Source: Diphasiastrum complanatum
Lineage: Eukaryota > Streptophyta > Lycopodiopsida > Lycopodiales > Lycopodiaceae
Length of the DNA: 64,000 nucleotides
Direction: 5' to 3'
Assembly (NCBI GenBank): GCA_029204225.1
Contig: CM055111.1
Span: forward strand, 25,598,761 to 25,662,760
Positions 54,801 through 64,000 of this stretch are shown in pieces; position 1 is the stretch's first letter; each line of letters begins with the position of its first letter. Under the pieces are notes generated by a model. The model had not been told where the DNA came from and did not search any database. It saw only the letters and a program-made list of their open reading frames with translations. A program made the translations under genes and the position numbers.

Positions 54801-56957
54801 CTAAACATCATGCCAAGTCATGGATTCCAAGGCATTTTGTGCACTTGAAGATACATCAATTAAAATATTAAGTGCATACATAATGTTGCCAAAGACAACT
54901 TGCCTTGCTTGATCCATGTGATTGAGCCTAGATGGCTCCATCTTGATACTCAAGGTTCTTCTTGGAGTCCTCGGGTCTTGAGCTTGATCCTCCACTTGAC
55001 TTGACTCCAAAACATCAATGAATTGAATAATGTGTTGATCCAAAGGTGCTTCTTCAAGTTTACAAATCTTCCACTCTTGAAAGATCACATTTCCACCATT
55101 GACAAATTCTTTGGTTGAAAACAAGTAGATTCTACAATCTCTACTTGAAGAGCAAAACACTACCATTATTCCTATAATTGAAATAAGATAATCTTTGGTC
55201 CTTAAATTGGAATGATCATGCACAAAGCATGTGGACACAAAGATTTCCAAAGCAAATGATGTTTCATCTTTTATGACTCTATTCAAACTATTACAAAAAT
55301 AGTTATCCAATGAAATTGCTTTATCAACAACAAATGTAGATTTCAAAGCATCCCATTTCATTGTCTTGTCATACAAAGTAATAAACACCATGGATCTTAA
55401 AGTTAAGAAACAAGTCACCTCATGTCTACTAATACTTTCCAAAAAGTATTCAAAGATAGTAGACTCTCCAATGCTCACCACCCTTGCAAGATGCACACTT
55501 GAATATACAATTTGCATGCAATTTGATGACTCGGCCATTGTCATTGAGGACTCCCTTGGAACTCTCATGCTTTGAGGCTGATCCTCAAGATCTTCCTCCT
55601 TTTGATGCTCCTCCTCAATGCAAGCAACATCACACTTTGCCAAGATCTCCTCTTGAGTGATCTTCTCCTTCGCCAAGCTCATTCTTTCAAAAGCAACACT
55701 AGCTTCCAACTTAAACAATCTTCCATGTTTAAATCCCTTTGCAATGCAAACATCATTTTTCAAGATGAAACAAACACCATGCTTAAAGTGGACATCCAAA
55801 CCACTCTCTAAGAGTAGACCAACACTAAGCATATTCTTGGTGATTGATGGTACATAAAGGACATTTTCTAGATCCATGCATTTTGAGGATTCTAGATGCA
55901 AAGAGATGGTGCCAACACCATCTATCCTACACTCTTCATCATTTGCAGTAAAGACAAACTTTTTAGCATCATTGAATGAGTGTAAGGTTGAGAAAAAGTC
56001 CTTTTCACAAGACATGTGGGAGCTAGCCCCACTGTCGATCCACCAATTGTCTCTTGAATTGCTATTGCTTGTTGGTGAGGATGTAGATGCCATCAAGAAT
56101 ACATCTATTTCATCCTCCTCCTCCTCCTTTGCAAGGTTTCCTTGTTTGTCCTCCTCCACTTGTGCTCTTAGCCTCTTGTAGCATTCAGATGCATAATGCC
56201 CCTTCTTTCCACAAAAGAAGCATTTTTGCTTTAGCTTGTCCTTTGAGCTTGATGCATCATCCTGTTCTTTGGCCTCCTTTGGATGCTTCTTCTTTCCATT
56301 GGTCTTCTTTTTGCCCTTGAATGAGAAATTGGCTTTCTCATCACCATCCTGCAATGACAAGGAACTCATCCTAGATTTTGCATGGAGCATCCTACACTCT
56401 TCAGCCACTAATACACTGTGAGGTTTTTCTATAGTTGGCAAAGTGTCTTGGATGGCAAAACTTTGGACCAAATTTGCAAAGTCATCTCCTAGACCATTAA
56501 GGACAATTTGTACAAGCTCTCCATTATGAATCTTCTCTCCAATGGAAGCCAACTCCCTATTTAGAGACTTGATTCTGAGTACATAATCTTGTGCACTCTC
56601 CTCACTTCTCCTCATGCTTTGCAGAATTTGATTTCTAGGCATAAGAACTCTAGAAGTGTTGCTAGACTCATAGATTGATTTTAAAGATTCCCAAGCCTCT
56701 TTAGCATTAGTACAAGCTGATACTTCTCTCAACAAATCGTTGCTCACATTCATCTTCACACAATGAAGTGCAAGCCTAGATCTCTTCTTGTATCTAGCTA
56801 ACTCCTGTGCACCTAGAGGTTCATCTTCATTTTCAATCAAGAACTCATAAAGGTCTTGGAGCACCAAGAGTGACTCCATTCTAACCTTCCAAATAACATA
56901 ATTTGTAGAATTCAACCTCTCACTAGCTTCTAGAAGGTATGCTCCAGCAGATTCCAT
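54801..56957 (-). CDS. Copia-C Gag-protease with vestigial integrase, about 718 aa
   Basis: I start at the second Met (MESAGAYLLEASERLNSTN), which aligns with the Copia-1 Gag start. The frame itself is open eight codons further. The first part is an intact Gag with a zinc knuckle CFFCGKKGHYASEC. An intact protease follows (NWWIDSGASSHMSC, IDGVGTISLHLESSK, LENVLYVPSITKNMLSVG). The remaining 290 or so residues still align in blocks with Copia-1 integrase: YSSVHLARVVSIGES for HSDVHIASTKSNGGS, RDCRIYLFSTKEFVNGGNVI for KGYKVYLPSLNKFVVSRDVI, then TPRR and EPSRLN. The zinc ligands and catalytic residues are gone. The frame ends near the RT start. The uninterrupted frame through dead integrase sequence is unusual. 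The product could supply Gag and protease only and would need RT and integrase from another element. Confidence 0.85.
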   Translation of the reverse strand: MESAGAYLLEASERLNSTNYVIWKVRMESLLVLQDLYEFLIENEDEPLGAQELARYKKRSRLALHCVKMNVSNDLLREVSACTNAKEAWESLKSIYESSNTSRVLMPRNQILQSMRRSEESAQDYVLRIKSLNRELASIGEKIHNGELVQIVLNGLGDDFANLVQSFAIQDTLPTIEKPHSVLVAEECRMLHAKSRMSSLSLQDGDEKANFSFKGKKKTNGKKKHPKEAKEQDDASSSKDKLKQKCFFCGKKGHYASECYKRLRAQVEEDKQGNLAKEEEEDEIDVFLMASTSSPTSNSNSRDNWWIDSGASSHMSCEKDFFSTLHSFNDAKKFVFTANDEECRIDGVGTISLHLESSKCMDLENVLYVPSITKNMLSVGLLLESGLDVHFKHGVCFILKNDVCIAKGFKHGRLFKLEASVAFERMSLAKEKITQEEILAKCDVACIEEEHQKEEDLEDQPQSMRVPRESSMTMAESSNCMQIVYSSVHLARVVSIGESTIFEYFLESISRHEVTCFLTLRSMVFITLYDKTMKWDALKSTFVVDKAISLDNYFCNSLNRVIKDETSFALEIFVSTCFVHDHSNLRTKDYLISIIGIMVVFCSSSRDCRIYLFSTKEFVNGGNVIFQEWKICKLEEAPLDQHIIQFIDVLESSQVEDQAQDPRTPRRTLSIKMEPSRLNHMDQARQVVFGNIMYALNILIDVSSSAQNALESMTWHDV

Positions 56958-57749
56958 CTTACTAGTGACTTCTACAAACAAGAAATAGATTTGATTGACT
57001 TGAAACTCACAAAGGTCTCACACTTGCAGTGTTTCACTCAAATTTGATTTCTAATCCAACAAATGGACTTATAATCACAGTTCTATCACTCTCTCACAAA
57101 GTTGGAATGAAGATAAGATGAAGTGATAACTACTTTCAAACAAATCTTGCCAAGAAATGGATTTGATTGTCTCTAGAAACTCACTAAGGTCTCTCTCTTG
57201 TAGTTTTTCACTCAAATTAGATTTCTAATCCAACAAATGGACTTATAATTTCAGTTCTAGCACTCCCTCACAAAGTTGGAATGAAGATAAGATGATGTGA
57301 AATCTACTTACAATCAAATCTTGCCAATTTTGGCTATTTTTGGACAAAAAAATGACTTAATCTCTTTCTTCCTTCTTGGTGTACTTTCAAGACCTATTTT
57401 TAACCTTAATAGTACTTGAACTCAGCCTAGATTAATTAGATTCCATGAAACAAATTCAAATCTAATCAATGGCAAATGATCTTGGTAGATTATTCTAGGA
57501 TCTCCACCAAAAATTACACCAATAGCTCACAAATTGAATTTTTTTGGATCAAATGAATACCATGCATTAAATGAGGTTCAGAGGTGCCCACACATGTGGA
57601 CAATACCGATTTGGACCCCTACCAAGTTTGGGATCAAATCTCCTCACCAAAATCAAGATTCTAGCTTGCCCTCTCCATACTAGTTTTTAGCACCAAAACT
57701 TGCTAAAAATGGATTTGCATTAGATCAATGGCTTATGCTCTTGTACTTG

Positions 57750-57761
57750 GCTCTGATACCA
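57750..57761 (-). other. Copia-C primer binding site (initiator Met tRNA)
   Basis: TGGTATCAGAGC on the minus strand, abutting the 5' LTR. It is the same as in Copia-1. Confidence 0.95.
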
Positions 57762-58463
57762 TGTGAAAGTACTGTACTTTAGGACCATAAATGGATCTAC
57801 AAAAGATCCACAAGAGTGATTGGATGCTTGCTTAACAATCTATCAAAAAAACTAGACACAAAAAAGTTGATCTAGATTGGCAATTTGACAAACAACAAGC
57901 ATTAACAATCAAAAGCATTGATAAACATTGAAATCCGAGCTCACACGTGTGTAATACAGGCTGTAGTACGGCCTTCAACATGAGAAACAAGTAGAAATTG
58001 ATTTGGTTTCATTTGGATCACAAAAACTCAATGTACATAGTGAACTAGCTTGAGATTGCCAATGAGCTCCAAAAATTTTCTATCTTCTCACTATGGAGAG
58101 AGGGAATACATAGCAAATTCGACTTCCTTCTTGAAGTTAGGTGGATTTCCAGCATGTAATAAGGAAGTTAACTCACTCTCCTTGGCCTAAAATGAAACCC
58201 TAGTCTATTTCCTAGAGTTATGCTTGGTAGGTAGCTAGTTGGTCAAATTTTCACCTTAAACTTAGGTGTAGGCCCTATAAAGTAGCGATGACCACCAAAT
58301 AGACATGACCAACTCTCTTGACTTGACCTAACCTACATTAGGATGGGTTTCCCATGTGGCATCATGGCCTCACATGTGTGGGACCCACTTGTGTACACAA
58401 TTTACACTACTCTACATGGTTTTTGATCAAGCTAGATTTGCCAATTTTTGGCAATTCTTCACA
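57762..58463 (-). repeat. Copia-C 5' LTR (right)
   Basis: 702 bp, partner of 53889-54590. CACACGTGTG lies at 57942-57951. It is followed by the target duplication GATCT and then Copia-B Gag. The leader between primer site and Gag (56958-57749) is about 790 bp and contains a duplicated block beginning CAAATTTGATTTCTAATCC (57036) and CAAATTAGATTTCTAATCC (57212). Confidence 0.95.
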
Positions 58464-58468
58464 GATCT

Positions 58469-59164
58469 TTGGCTTTGTCTTTGTTGTATGCTTGAGAGAA
58501 TTGGTTCTTACTCCTTCCTTTCTGCTTGCCTTTGACAAAGAGGCTTTGTCACTTCCATCATGTTCAAGTTTGTTCATCCTGGAGAGTTTATAGCTTTGTC
58601 TCGATTCTTCAGAAACAAGAATTCCTTGGAGAGTTTCTAGATTAGGTAACTCCTCCTTAATAGCAAAAGACTGAACAAGATTATCATAGTCATCTCTCAA
58701 GCCATTCAGTATGACTTGAACTAGCTCAACTTGGTTAATGGTAACACCAACACATGAAAGCTCTCTATGTAAATCTTTAACTCTCAGAACATAGTTAGAT
58801 GCACTCTCTTCACTTCTTTGAAAACTTTGGAAAATCTGATTCCTAAGAGTGAGTATTCTAGAAGTATTCTTTGCCTCATAGATGGTCTTTAGTGCATCCC
58901 AAGCTTCTTTGGCTATAATGCAAGATCCTATCTCTCTCAAAATTTCATTAGATACATCCATCTTAATGAAATGTAGAGCCATTCTAGCTCTCTTCTTATA
59001 TTTAGGAATTTCAACCTGTGCTTGAGGCTCCTCCTCAACACCAAGCACAATATCCATAACATCCTGGAGAATCAAAACAGACTCCATTCTTAACTTCCAA
59101 ATTGATTAATTAGAAGTGTTTAGTCTTTCACTGGCTTCTAGAAGATATCCTCCCTGAGATGCCA
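58469..59164 (-). pseudogene. Copia-B Gag N-terminal part
   Basis: Starts MASQGGYLLEASERLN, in line with the Gag starts of Copia-1 and Copia-C, but an in-frame TAA (59106-59108) follows within 20 codons. The frame resumes at once (SIWKLRMESVLILQD) and stays open through the UBN2 Gag helices to the Copia-C insertion. The zinc knuckle belonging to it is on the far side, at 53818. Confidence 0.85.
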
Positions 59165-59277
59165 TAAATGAAGACTTCTTAGTTATTGGATTGAGATATG
59201 TTTGAGCTGGTTCCTATCAAACTTAGAGTTGCTGCTCTCTTCACTATAGGTATTTTCAAGGTTGAACTACCTTCCTA

Positions 59278-59932
59278 TGTGAAACACTTGCAACTATATT
59301 TGAGATGAATCTCAAATATGCCGAATTCACACGTGTGAGACGCCCTACACATGTAATTTTGATCTCCTAAGCACAATAACACCATAAAGATCAGACTAGC
59401 ATTGGTTGTCAATATGAAAGCTGATCATACAAGCAATATTATTGTGTTACAAGCAAGATCTGTCAACAAAACATAAGACAAAGCATCATAAATGCCTCTA
59501 CTTGGCTAGAGAGAGAAAATAGAAAGTACAAAACTCGTGGAGAGAGAGAGGGCACAAAGAGCTTGTCTCCAAATTTGCATTACACACAAATTTCATCATC
59601 TTCTCAATGAGAGTACATCACATATATATAGGTCCATGGACTCTTCTCCTACTTTGAGTTGAATTGGAGTTGTGGATCCACCTCTCAAGCTATCTAGACT
59701 TATCCAAGCCACCTCACTATGTCTAACTGTGCTACATAGTCTTTTCATACATTAAATGTGGCATGTAAAGTACAAATGGCAATTCCTATGGTAGCTCGAG
59801 TTTCTACTTCTACCTACCTTGAATATTTTATTCTAAAGTGGGTCTTTACTAAGCCAAAAGAGCTCAATTCATCTTTGGCATTTTTTAGGACCCATACTCA
59901 CAACATTAGATAGATTTTTCAATATTTTGACA
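59278..59932 (-). repeat. Copia-D 3' LTR (left)
   Basis: 655 bp from TGTGAAACACTTGC to ATTTTGACA. CACACGTGTG lies at 59328-59337. TATATATAG on the minus strand near 59615-59623 is a likely TATA box. The purine tract AGGAGGAG follows at 59933-59940. Confidence 0.75.
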
Positions 59933-59989
59933 CTCCTCCTAAAAATGTATCTAATGTGGATCAAGCATTGATCTTGAGATAAGACCAAG

Positions 59990-62900
59990 ATTAGACCTAT
60001 GCTTTGAGAAGGCACTTTTGCAAAGTGGCTTTGTGAGAAGATCAGCATACACAAAGATGTGTTGACATGTTCTAAGTTGATTTCACCTCCAATGAGCTTT
60101 TCCCTTACAAAATGATGTGCCACTTCTATATGCTTGCTTCTTGCATGAAAAATAGGATTGTTTGCAAGAGCTTGTGCCGATATGTTGTCACATTTGATCA
60201 AGGGAAGATCATCCTCTTTGATGCAATTTAGCTCCATGATTAGCCTCTTGATCCAAAGCACCTCTTTAGTTGTTGTAGTGAGTGCTTTGTACTCGGCCTC
60301 AAATGATGATAGAAAATATGGTATCCTACTTCTTTGAAAGCCAAGACACAAGATTGCCTCCAAAAAAGATAGTATATGCATTAATGGACTTTCGATCCAT
60401 TTTATCACTTGCAAAATCGGAATCTGAATATCCAACAATGGTTAGATCTTCATTCTTGTACAATAAACCATAATCTTGAGTAGAAGATACATATCTTAGA
60501 ACTCTCTTGGCCATCTTCCAATGTTGGATCTTGGGATCTTGCATAAATTGACTCAATTTGTGCACACTATAGCTCAAATCGAGTCTAGTGATAGTAAGCC
60601 AAATTAAAGAGCCTATAAGTCTCCTATAAAGTGTGATGTCCTCGAAGGATCTTTCATCACCTTTAATAGGATCTTTTACATGTTGCTCCATGGGAGTATC
60701 TATGCCTTTACAACTTTGCATATTGAATTTTCTCAACATAGAAAAGACATATCTAGATTGACAAATAAAAGCATACTCTTCATGAAAATTAATCTCAAGG
60801 CCCAAAATGTAATGGATCACTCCTAGATCTTGCATTTTAAATTCTTTTCCTAATGCATCTTTGGTTTCTTGAACTAGCATCAAACAACTTCCACTAAGAA
60901 TAATGTCATCTACATAGATTAGGAGAATGTCAATATTACTACCATCAAATTTTAAGTACATAGAAGGATCATAGTCACTAAGCACAAATCCTAATGAAAG
61001 TAGAAATTTGTTGAGTCTTGAATACCATGATCTAGGTGCTTGTTTTTAAGCCATAAAGACTTCTAAATAGCAAACACACCTTAGATTTATCCTTGATAAA
61101 TCCTTGAGGCTGTTCCATGTATATCTCCTCCTCAAGATAGCCATTCAAAAAAGCGTTGGAGACATCAAGTTGAAATAGTTTCCACTTAGAAAATAAGGCA
61201 AGAGAGATTATGATTCTTATCATCACCATCTTTGCTATAGGAGCAAAGGTCTCTTCATAGTCAAGGCCATATATTTGTGCAAAGGCTTTAGCACATAATC
61301 TTGCCTTGTACTTGTTGATGGAGCCATCATGATTGTACTTGATCTTGAACACCCACTTGCATCCAATGATATGCATGTAAGGTGGTGGATCCACTAGCTC
61401 CCATGTGTGGTTGGTGATCAAGGCATCATATTCAATCTTCATGGCCTCATACCACTCCTTGGTATTGAGGGCTTCTTGAACATCTTGGGGCTCCTCACGA
61501 GATACAAAAAAAAGCATAAGTGGAATCAAGATTCACTTGTTTTCCTTTGTCATCATAAGTGAGCCTCTTGGGCTCGGATCTCTCCCTCATGGATCTTCTA
61601 GGAGTGAAAATCCGAGGACTTCCATCTTCAAATCTTGACTCCTCCATATGTTGATTGTCTTCAATAACAACAGGTGATAGATTTTGAGGTTTCTTGATCT
61701 AGGCCCCTCCAAGATTGGACTTTTCTTCTTCATGAAAAACTACATCTCTACTATCAATTACCTTAGAGGTAGAGAGCATGTAGATTCGATAGGCTTTCTT
61801 GTTGGATGAATATCCAACCATTACTGCTTTGCTTGCACAAGGATCATCCTTCTTTCTTGTTTTCAAGGGAATATGAATAAAGCATATGCATCCAAATACT
61901 CTAAGGTGTTCAACCTTAGGTTTCTTCAAATAAAGTGCTACATATGGTGACTTTCCTCCAAGTGCAACATGAGGGAGTCTACTGCAAATATAGTTTGAAC
62001 AATTGATAGCCTCACCCAAAAGTCTTTGGCAAAGATGCCTCAATTCTGATGGTTTTGGCACATTCACACAATGTTCTATTCTTTCTTTCAGCCACCCCAT
62101 TTTGAGATGATGTATATGCACAAGAAAACTCTCTTTTAATGCCTTCAAGCTCACAATAATCATGAAATTTATTGGAAGTGTACTACCACCTCCATCACTT
62201 CTAAGAATCTTGATTTTGTAAGAAAATTGCTTTTCAACTAGAGCTTTGAACTTTAGGAAATAGTCAAACACCATAGATTTTGAAGCTAGAAGATATACCC
62301 AAGTAAATCTAGTGAAATCATCAATGAAAGTTACAAAGCAAGTAGCACCACCCTTGCTCTTTGAAGATGAGAAGTGCACATTTGAGTGTATTAGCCCCAA
62401 TGGATGTGTAGTTTTGATAGATGACTTTGAAAAGGCTTCTTATGAGACTTAGATATGGCACAAGCCTCACATGGCTTGAAATTCTTGGAGATAAGATTAG
62501 GCAAGCCAATAGCTTTGGCTTTTTTTGACCATGGACACCATAGAATTATAGTTAGGATGACCCAACCTTCTATGCCATAGTTCCTCCAAAGACATATGAG
62601 TAGCAAAAGCACTATCACAAGAGTTAGCATACTCTTTGGGATCAAGCTTGTAGATTCCACCTTATCTAGACCCAAATGCAAGGATTTCATCATGCTTCTT
62701 GATTGTACATGTATCAACATTGAAATTCACATCTAGTCCACTATCAAACAATTGCCCAACACTAATAAGATTTTTTGTTAGCTTGGGAACAAAACGTACA
62801 TTAGACAGAGAAAGAACTTTTGATGAAGAAAGCTTTAAGGGAATGGTCCCTATGTCTTCAATAGCACACTCATGATCATTTGCTGTGTAGATGGACTTCT

Positions 62901-63912
62901 TGGCTCCTTCATAAGGTGACATGGATGAAAAAGAATACTTGGAGCTACACATATGTGAGGAAGTTCCATTGTCAATATACCACAAACCATCCTTCTTGAA
63001 AGGTGATGAAGAAAAAAATCGAGACCATAAGAGATCCCTCTTCATCACTTGCATGAGCATCTTCCTTCTCTTCATTGGGAAATGTTGGCTTGCTTGAATT
63101 GACTCTTCTTCTTGAAGCAATTGGTGGCATAATGCCCCTTCTTGCCACAAAAGAAATACTTGATGTTTTTCTTCTTCTTCTTGGATGTGGAAGCTTGAGA
63201 GGACTCATCCTCATCTCCTTTCTCCTTGGAAATAAGATTGTTCTTGCTTGAAGAGAATTGGTGTGATTCTTACTTCTTGTCTTGTGCTTATCTTTGGTAG
63301 CCATCAATGTTGAGAGACAATCTCTCCATTTTCAAGAGGTTTATACTCTTGTCTTGATTCTTCAGAAATGAGGACACTTTGGAGTGCTTCCAAACTTGGT
63401 AGCTCCTCCTTAATGGCATAACTCTGAACAAGATTGTCATATTCCTCCTTTAACCCATTAAGTATGACTTGAACAAGCTCATTTTGGTTGATGGAGTCTC
63501 CTATGCATGACAATTCTCTATGGAGGTCTTTAACTCTCATTACATAAGCTGAAGCACATTCATCACTTCTCTGTACACTTTAAAAAATTTGGTTTCTTAG
63601 TGTTAGAAGTCTAGAAGTATTTTTTTGCCTCATAGATAGACTTGAGAGTATCCCAAGCATCTTTTGCATTAGTACAAGCACCAATTTCTCTTAAGATGTC
63701 ATTTGAGACATTCATCTTAATATAATGTAGAGCCATCCTGACTCTCTTTTTGTACTTTGGAATTTCTTGAGGAATTTGTGGGTTCTTCTTCAATGCCAAG
63801 TACAATCTCCATCACATCTTGTAGTATTAAGACATATTCCGTTCTAACCTTCCAAATTGAGTAATTGGAGGTTGACAAATCTTTCACTTGCTTCTAATAG
63901 AAAGACACCCAT
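59990..63912 (-). pseudogene. Copia-D Gag-Pol, multiply frameshifted
   Basis: Pieces in order leftwards. Gag is at 63912-63304 (MGVFLLEASER, then a frameshift; VRMALHYIKMNVSNDILREI; MRVKDLHRELSCIGDS). The zinc knuckle region lies near 63140-63170. Protease (63010-62660) reads WYIDNGTSSHMCSS, with Ser changed to Asn in Asp-Ser-Gly. Integrase (62590-61700) has the zinc part, HSNVHFSSSKSKGGAT in place of HSD, then LRSDGGG and a frameshift before AEERIEHC-like sequence. RT (61529-60900) has QLDVSNAFLNGYLEEEIYME, a frameshift at about 61040, and an intact YVDD near 60920. RNase H (60800-60000) has YSDSDFA, the SSFEAEY part after another break, and CDNISAQALANNP. It is most similar to Copia-B. Confidence 0.88.
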
Positions 63913-64000
63913 TGAAGTCGTAAAGAATGATGGAATTAAAAAAAGATGGATGAAAGAATTGCTTTTCTTCTCACTATAGGGAACCAATCAAGGGTACAGA

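Larger units (their letters stand above)
53889..58463 (-). mobile_element. Copia-C: non-autonomous copia element without reverse transcriptase
   Basis: 4575 bp, minus strand, inserted into the Gag gene of Copia-B. LTRs 53889-54590 and 57762-58463 (702 bp each, TGTGAAAGTACTG...TTCACA) are flanked by the exact 5-bp duplication GATCT (53884-53888 and 58464-58468). The primer site at 57750-57761 and purine tract at 54591-54598 are intact. One long frame (54801-56957) encodes Gag, protease and a vestigial integrase. RT and RNase H are gone apart from a short relic at 54700-54790 resembling VDTPMEQ and ERSFMDI. The LTRs differ at about 14 positions by eye (about 2%), so the insertion is older than Copia-1. 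Confidence 0.95.
50248..59277 (-). mobile_element. Copia-B: degraded copia element carrying nested insertions
   Basis: Minus-strand element inserted in the Gypsy-4 Gag. The 3' LTR is 50248-51044. The body runs through RNase H, RT, integrase and protease to 53883, is interrupted by Copia-C (53889-58463), and continues with Gag to 59164 and 113 bp of leader. There it is cut at 59277 by Copia-D. Its 5' LTR and primer site must lie right of the window. Key sites are damaged: integrase deletion, YVDN in place of YVDD, and an early stop in Gag. It is close to Copia-1 in protein sequence but diverged in LTR. Confidence 0.85.
59278..64000 (-). mobile_element. Copia-D: degraded copia element, cut by the window edge
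   Basis: Minus strand. The 3' LTR is 59278-59932, followed by a purine tract, RNase H, RT, integrase, protease and Gag, with the Gag start at about 63912. Only the leader and 5' LTR lie outside. It appears to be inserted in the leader of Copia-B: Gag of Copia-B starts 113 bp left of the LTR, where related elements have about 800 bp of leader. The target duplication cannot be tested without the other end. At least eight frame breaks show that it is not functional. Confidence 0.85.

Noticed and set aside
54801-56320. Plus-strand frames across the Copia-C coding region
   Set aside because: Shadows of the minus-strand Gag-protease frame. The minus strand has the zinc knuckle and the DSGAS motif.

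Overview
The window looks like plant nuclear DNA from a large, repeat-rich genome. The evidence is several Ty1/copia and Ty3/gypsy retrotransposons with plant-type tRNA primer sites, a CACTA transposase relic, a Helitron-type helicase relic, a spliced plastid-type EamA/DMT transporter gene, and an intronless DM13-DOMON-cytochrome b561 gene of a plant family. Nested LTR elements with only two clear host genes in 64 kb suit a gymnosperm-like or similar seed plant. The species cannot be read from the sequence.

Layout, left to right. 1-1657 has no recognisable gene. 1658-7816 is a complete minus-strand copia element (Copia-1) with a full gag-pol frame, LTRs that look identical and a 5-bp target duplication. 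It sits inside the protease of an older gypsy element, whose gag and protease remains run to about 10.4 kb. 10.85-11.4 kb is a diverged tandem repeat with hairpin arms. 11.4-15.4 kb holds three broken copia fragments and 18.1-20.6 kb a copia gag-protease relic with its primer site. A Helitron helicase relic lies at 21.5-22.3 kb, followed by a CA microsatellite.

The host genes follow. An EamA/DMT transporter is encoded on the minus strand in four exons between 26777 and 24233. A DM13-DOMON-DOMON-b561 membrane protein is encoded on the plus strand at 33598-36417. Between them are CACTA, copia and gypsy relics and a cluster of palindromes. From 36.4 to 41.1 kb nothing is clearly genic.

The right third is a retrotransposon pile-up. 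A gypsy gag with primer site and LTR piece (41.2-42.3 kb) is followed by a tandem array of one gypsy LTR family (42.3-50.2 kb). The order is LTR, deleted internal region, LTR, 92 bp, LTR, 92 bp, LTR, 90 bp, truncated LTR, leader and gag. Copia-B is inserted in that last gag. Copia-C (non-autonomous, no reverse transcriptase) is inserted in the gag of Copia-B, and Copia-D appears to be inserted in the leader of Copia-B and runs off the right edge. Copia-1 is the only element here that looks able to encode all functions. The others would depend on proteins supplied in trans or are dead. The most unusual structures are the LTR array with its 90-92 bp internal units and the open reading frame of Copia-C.
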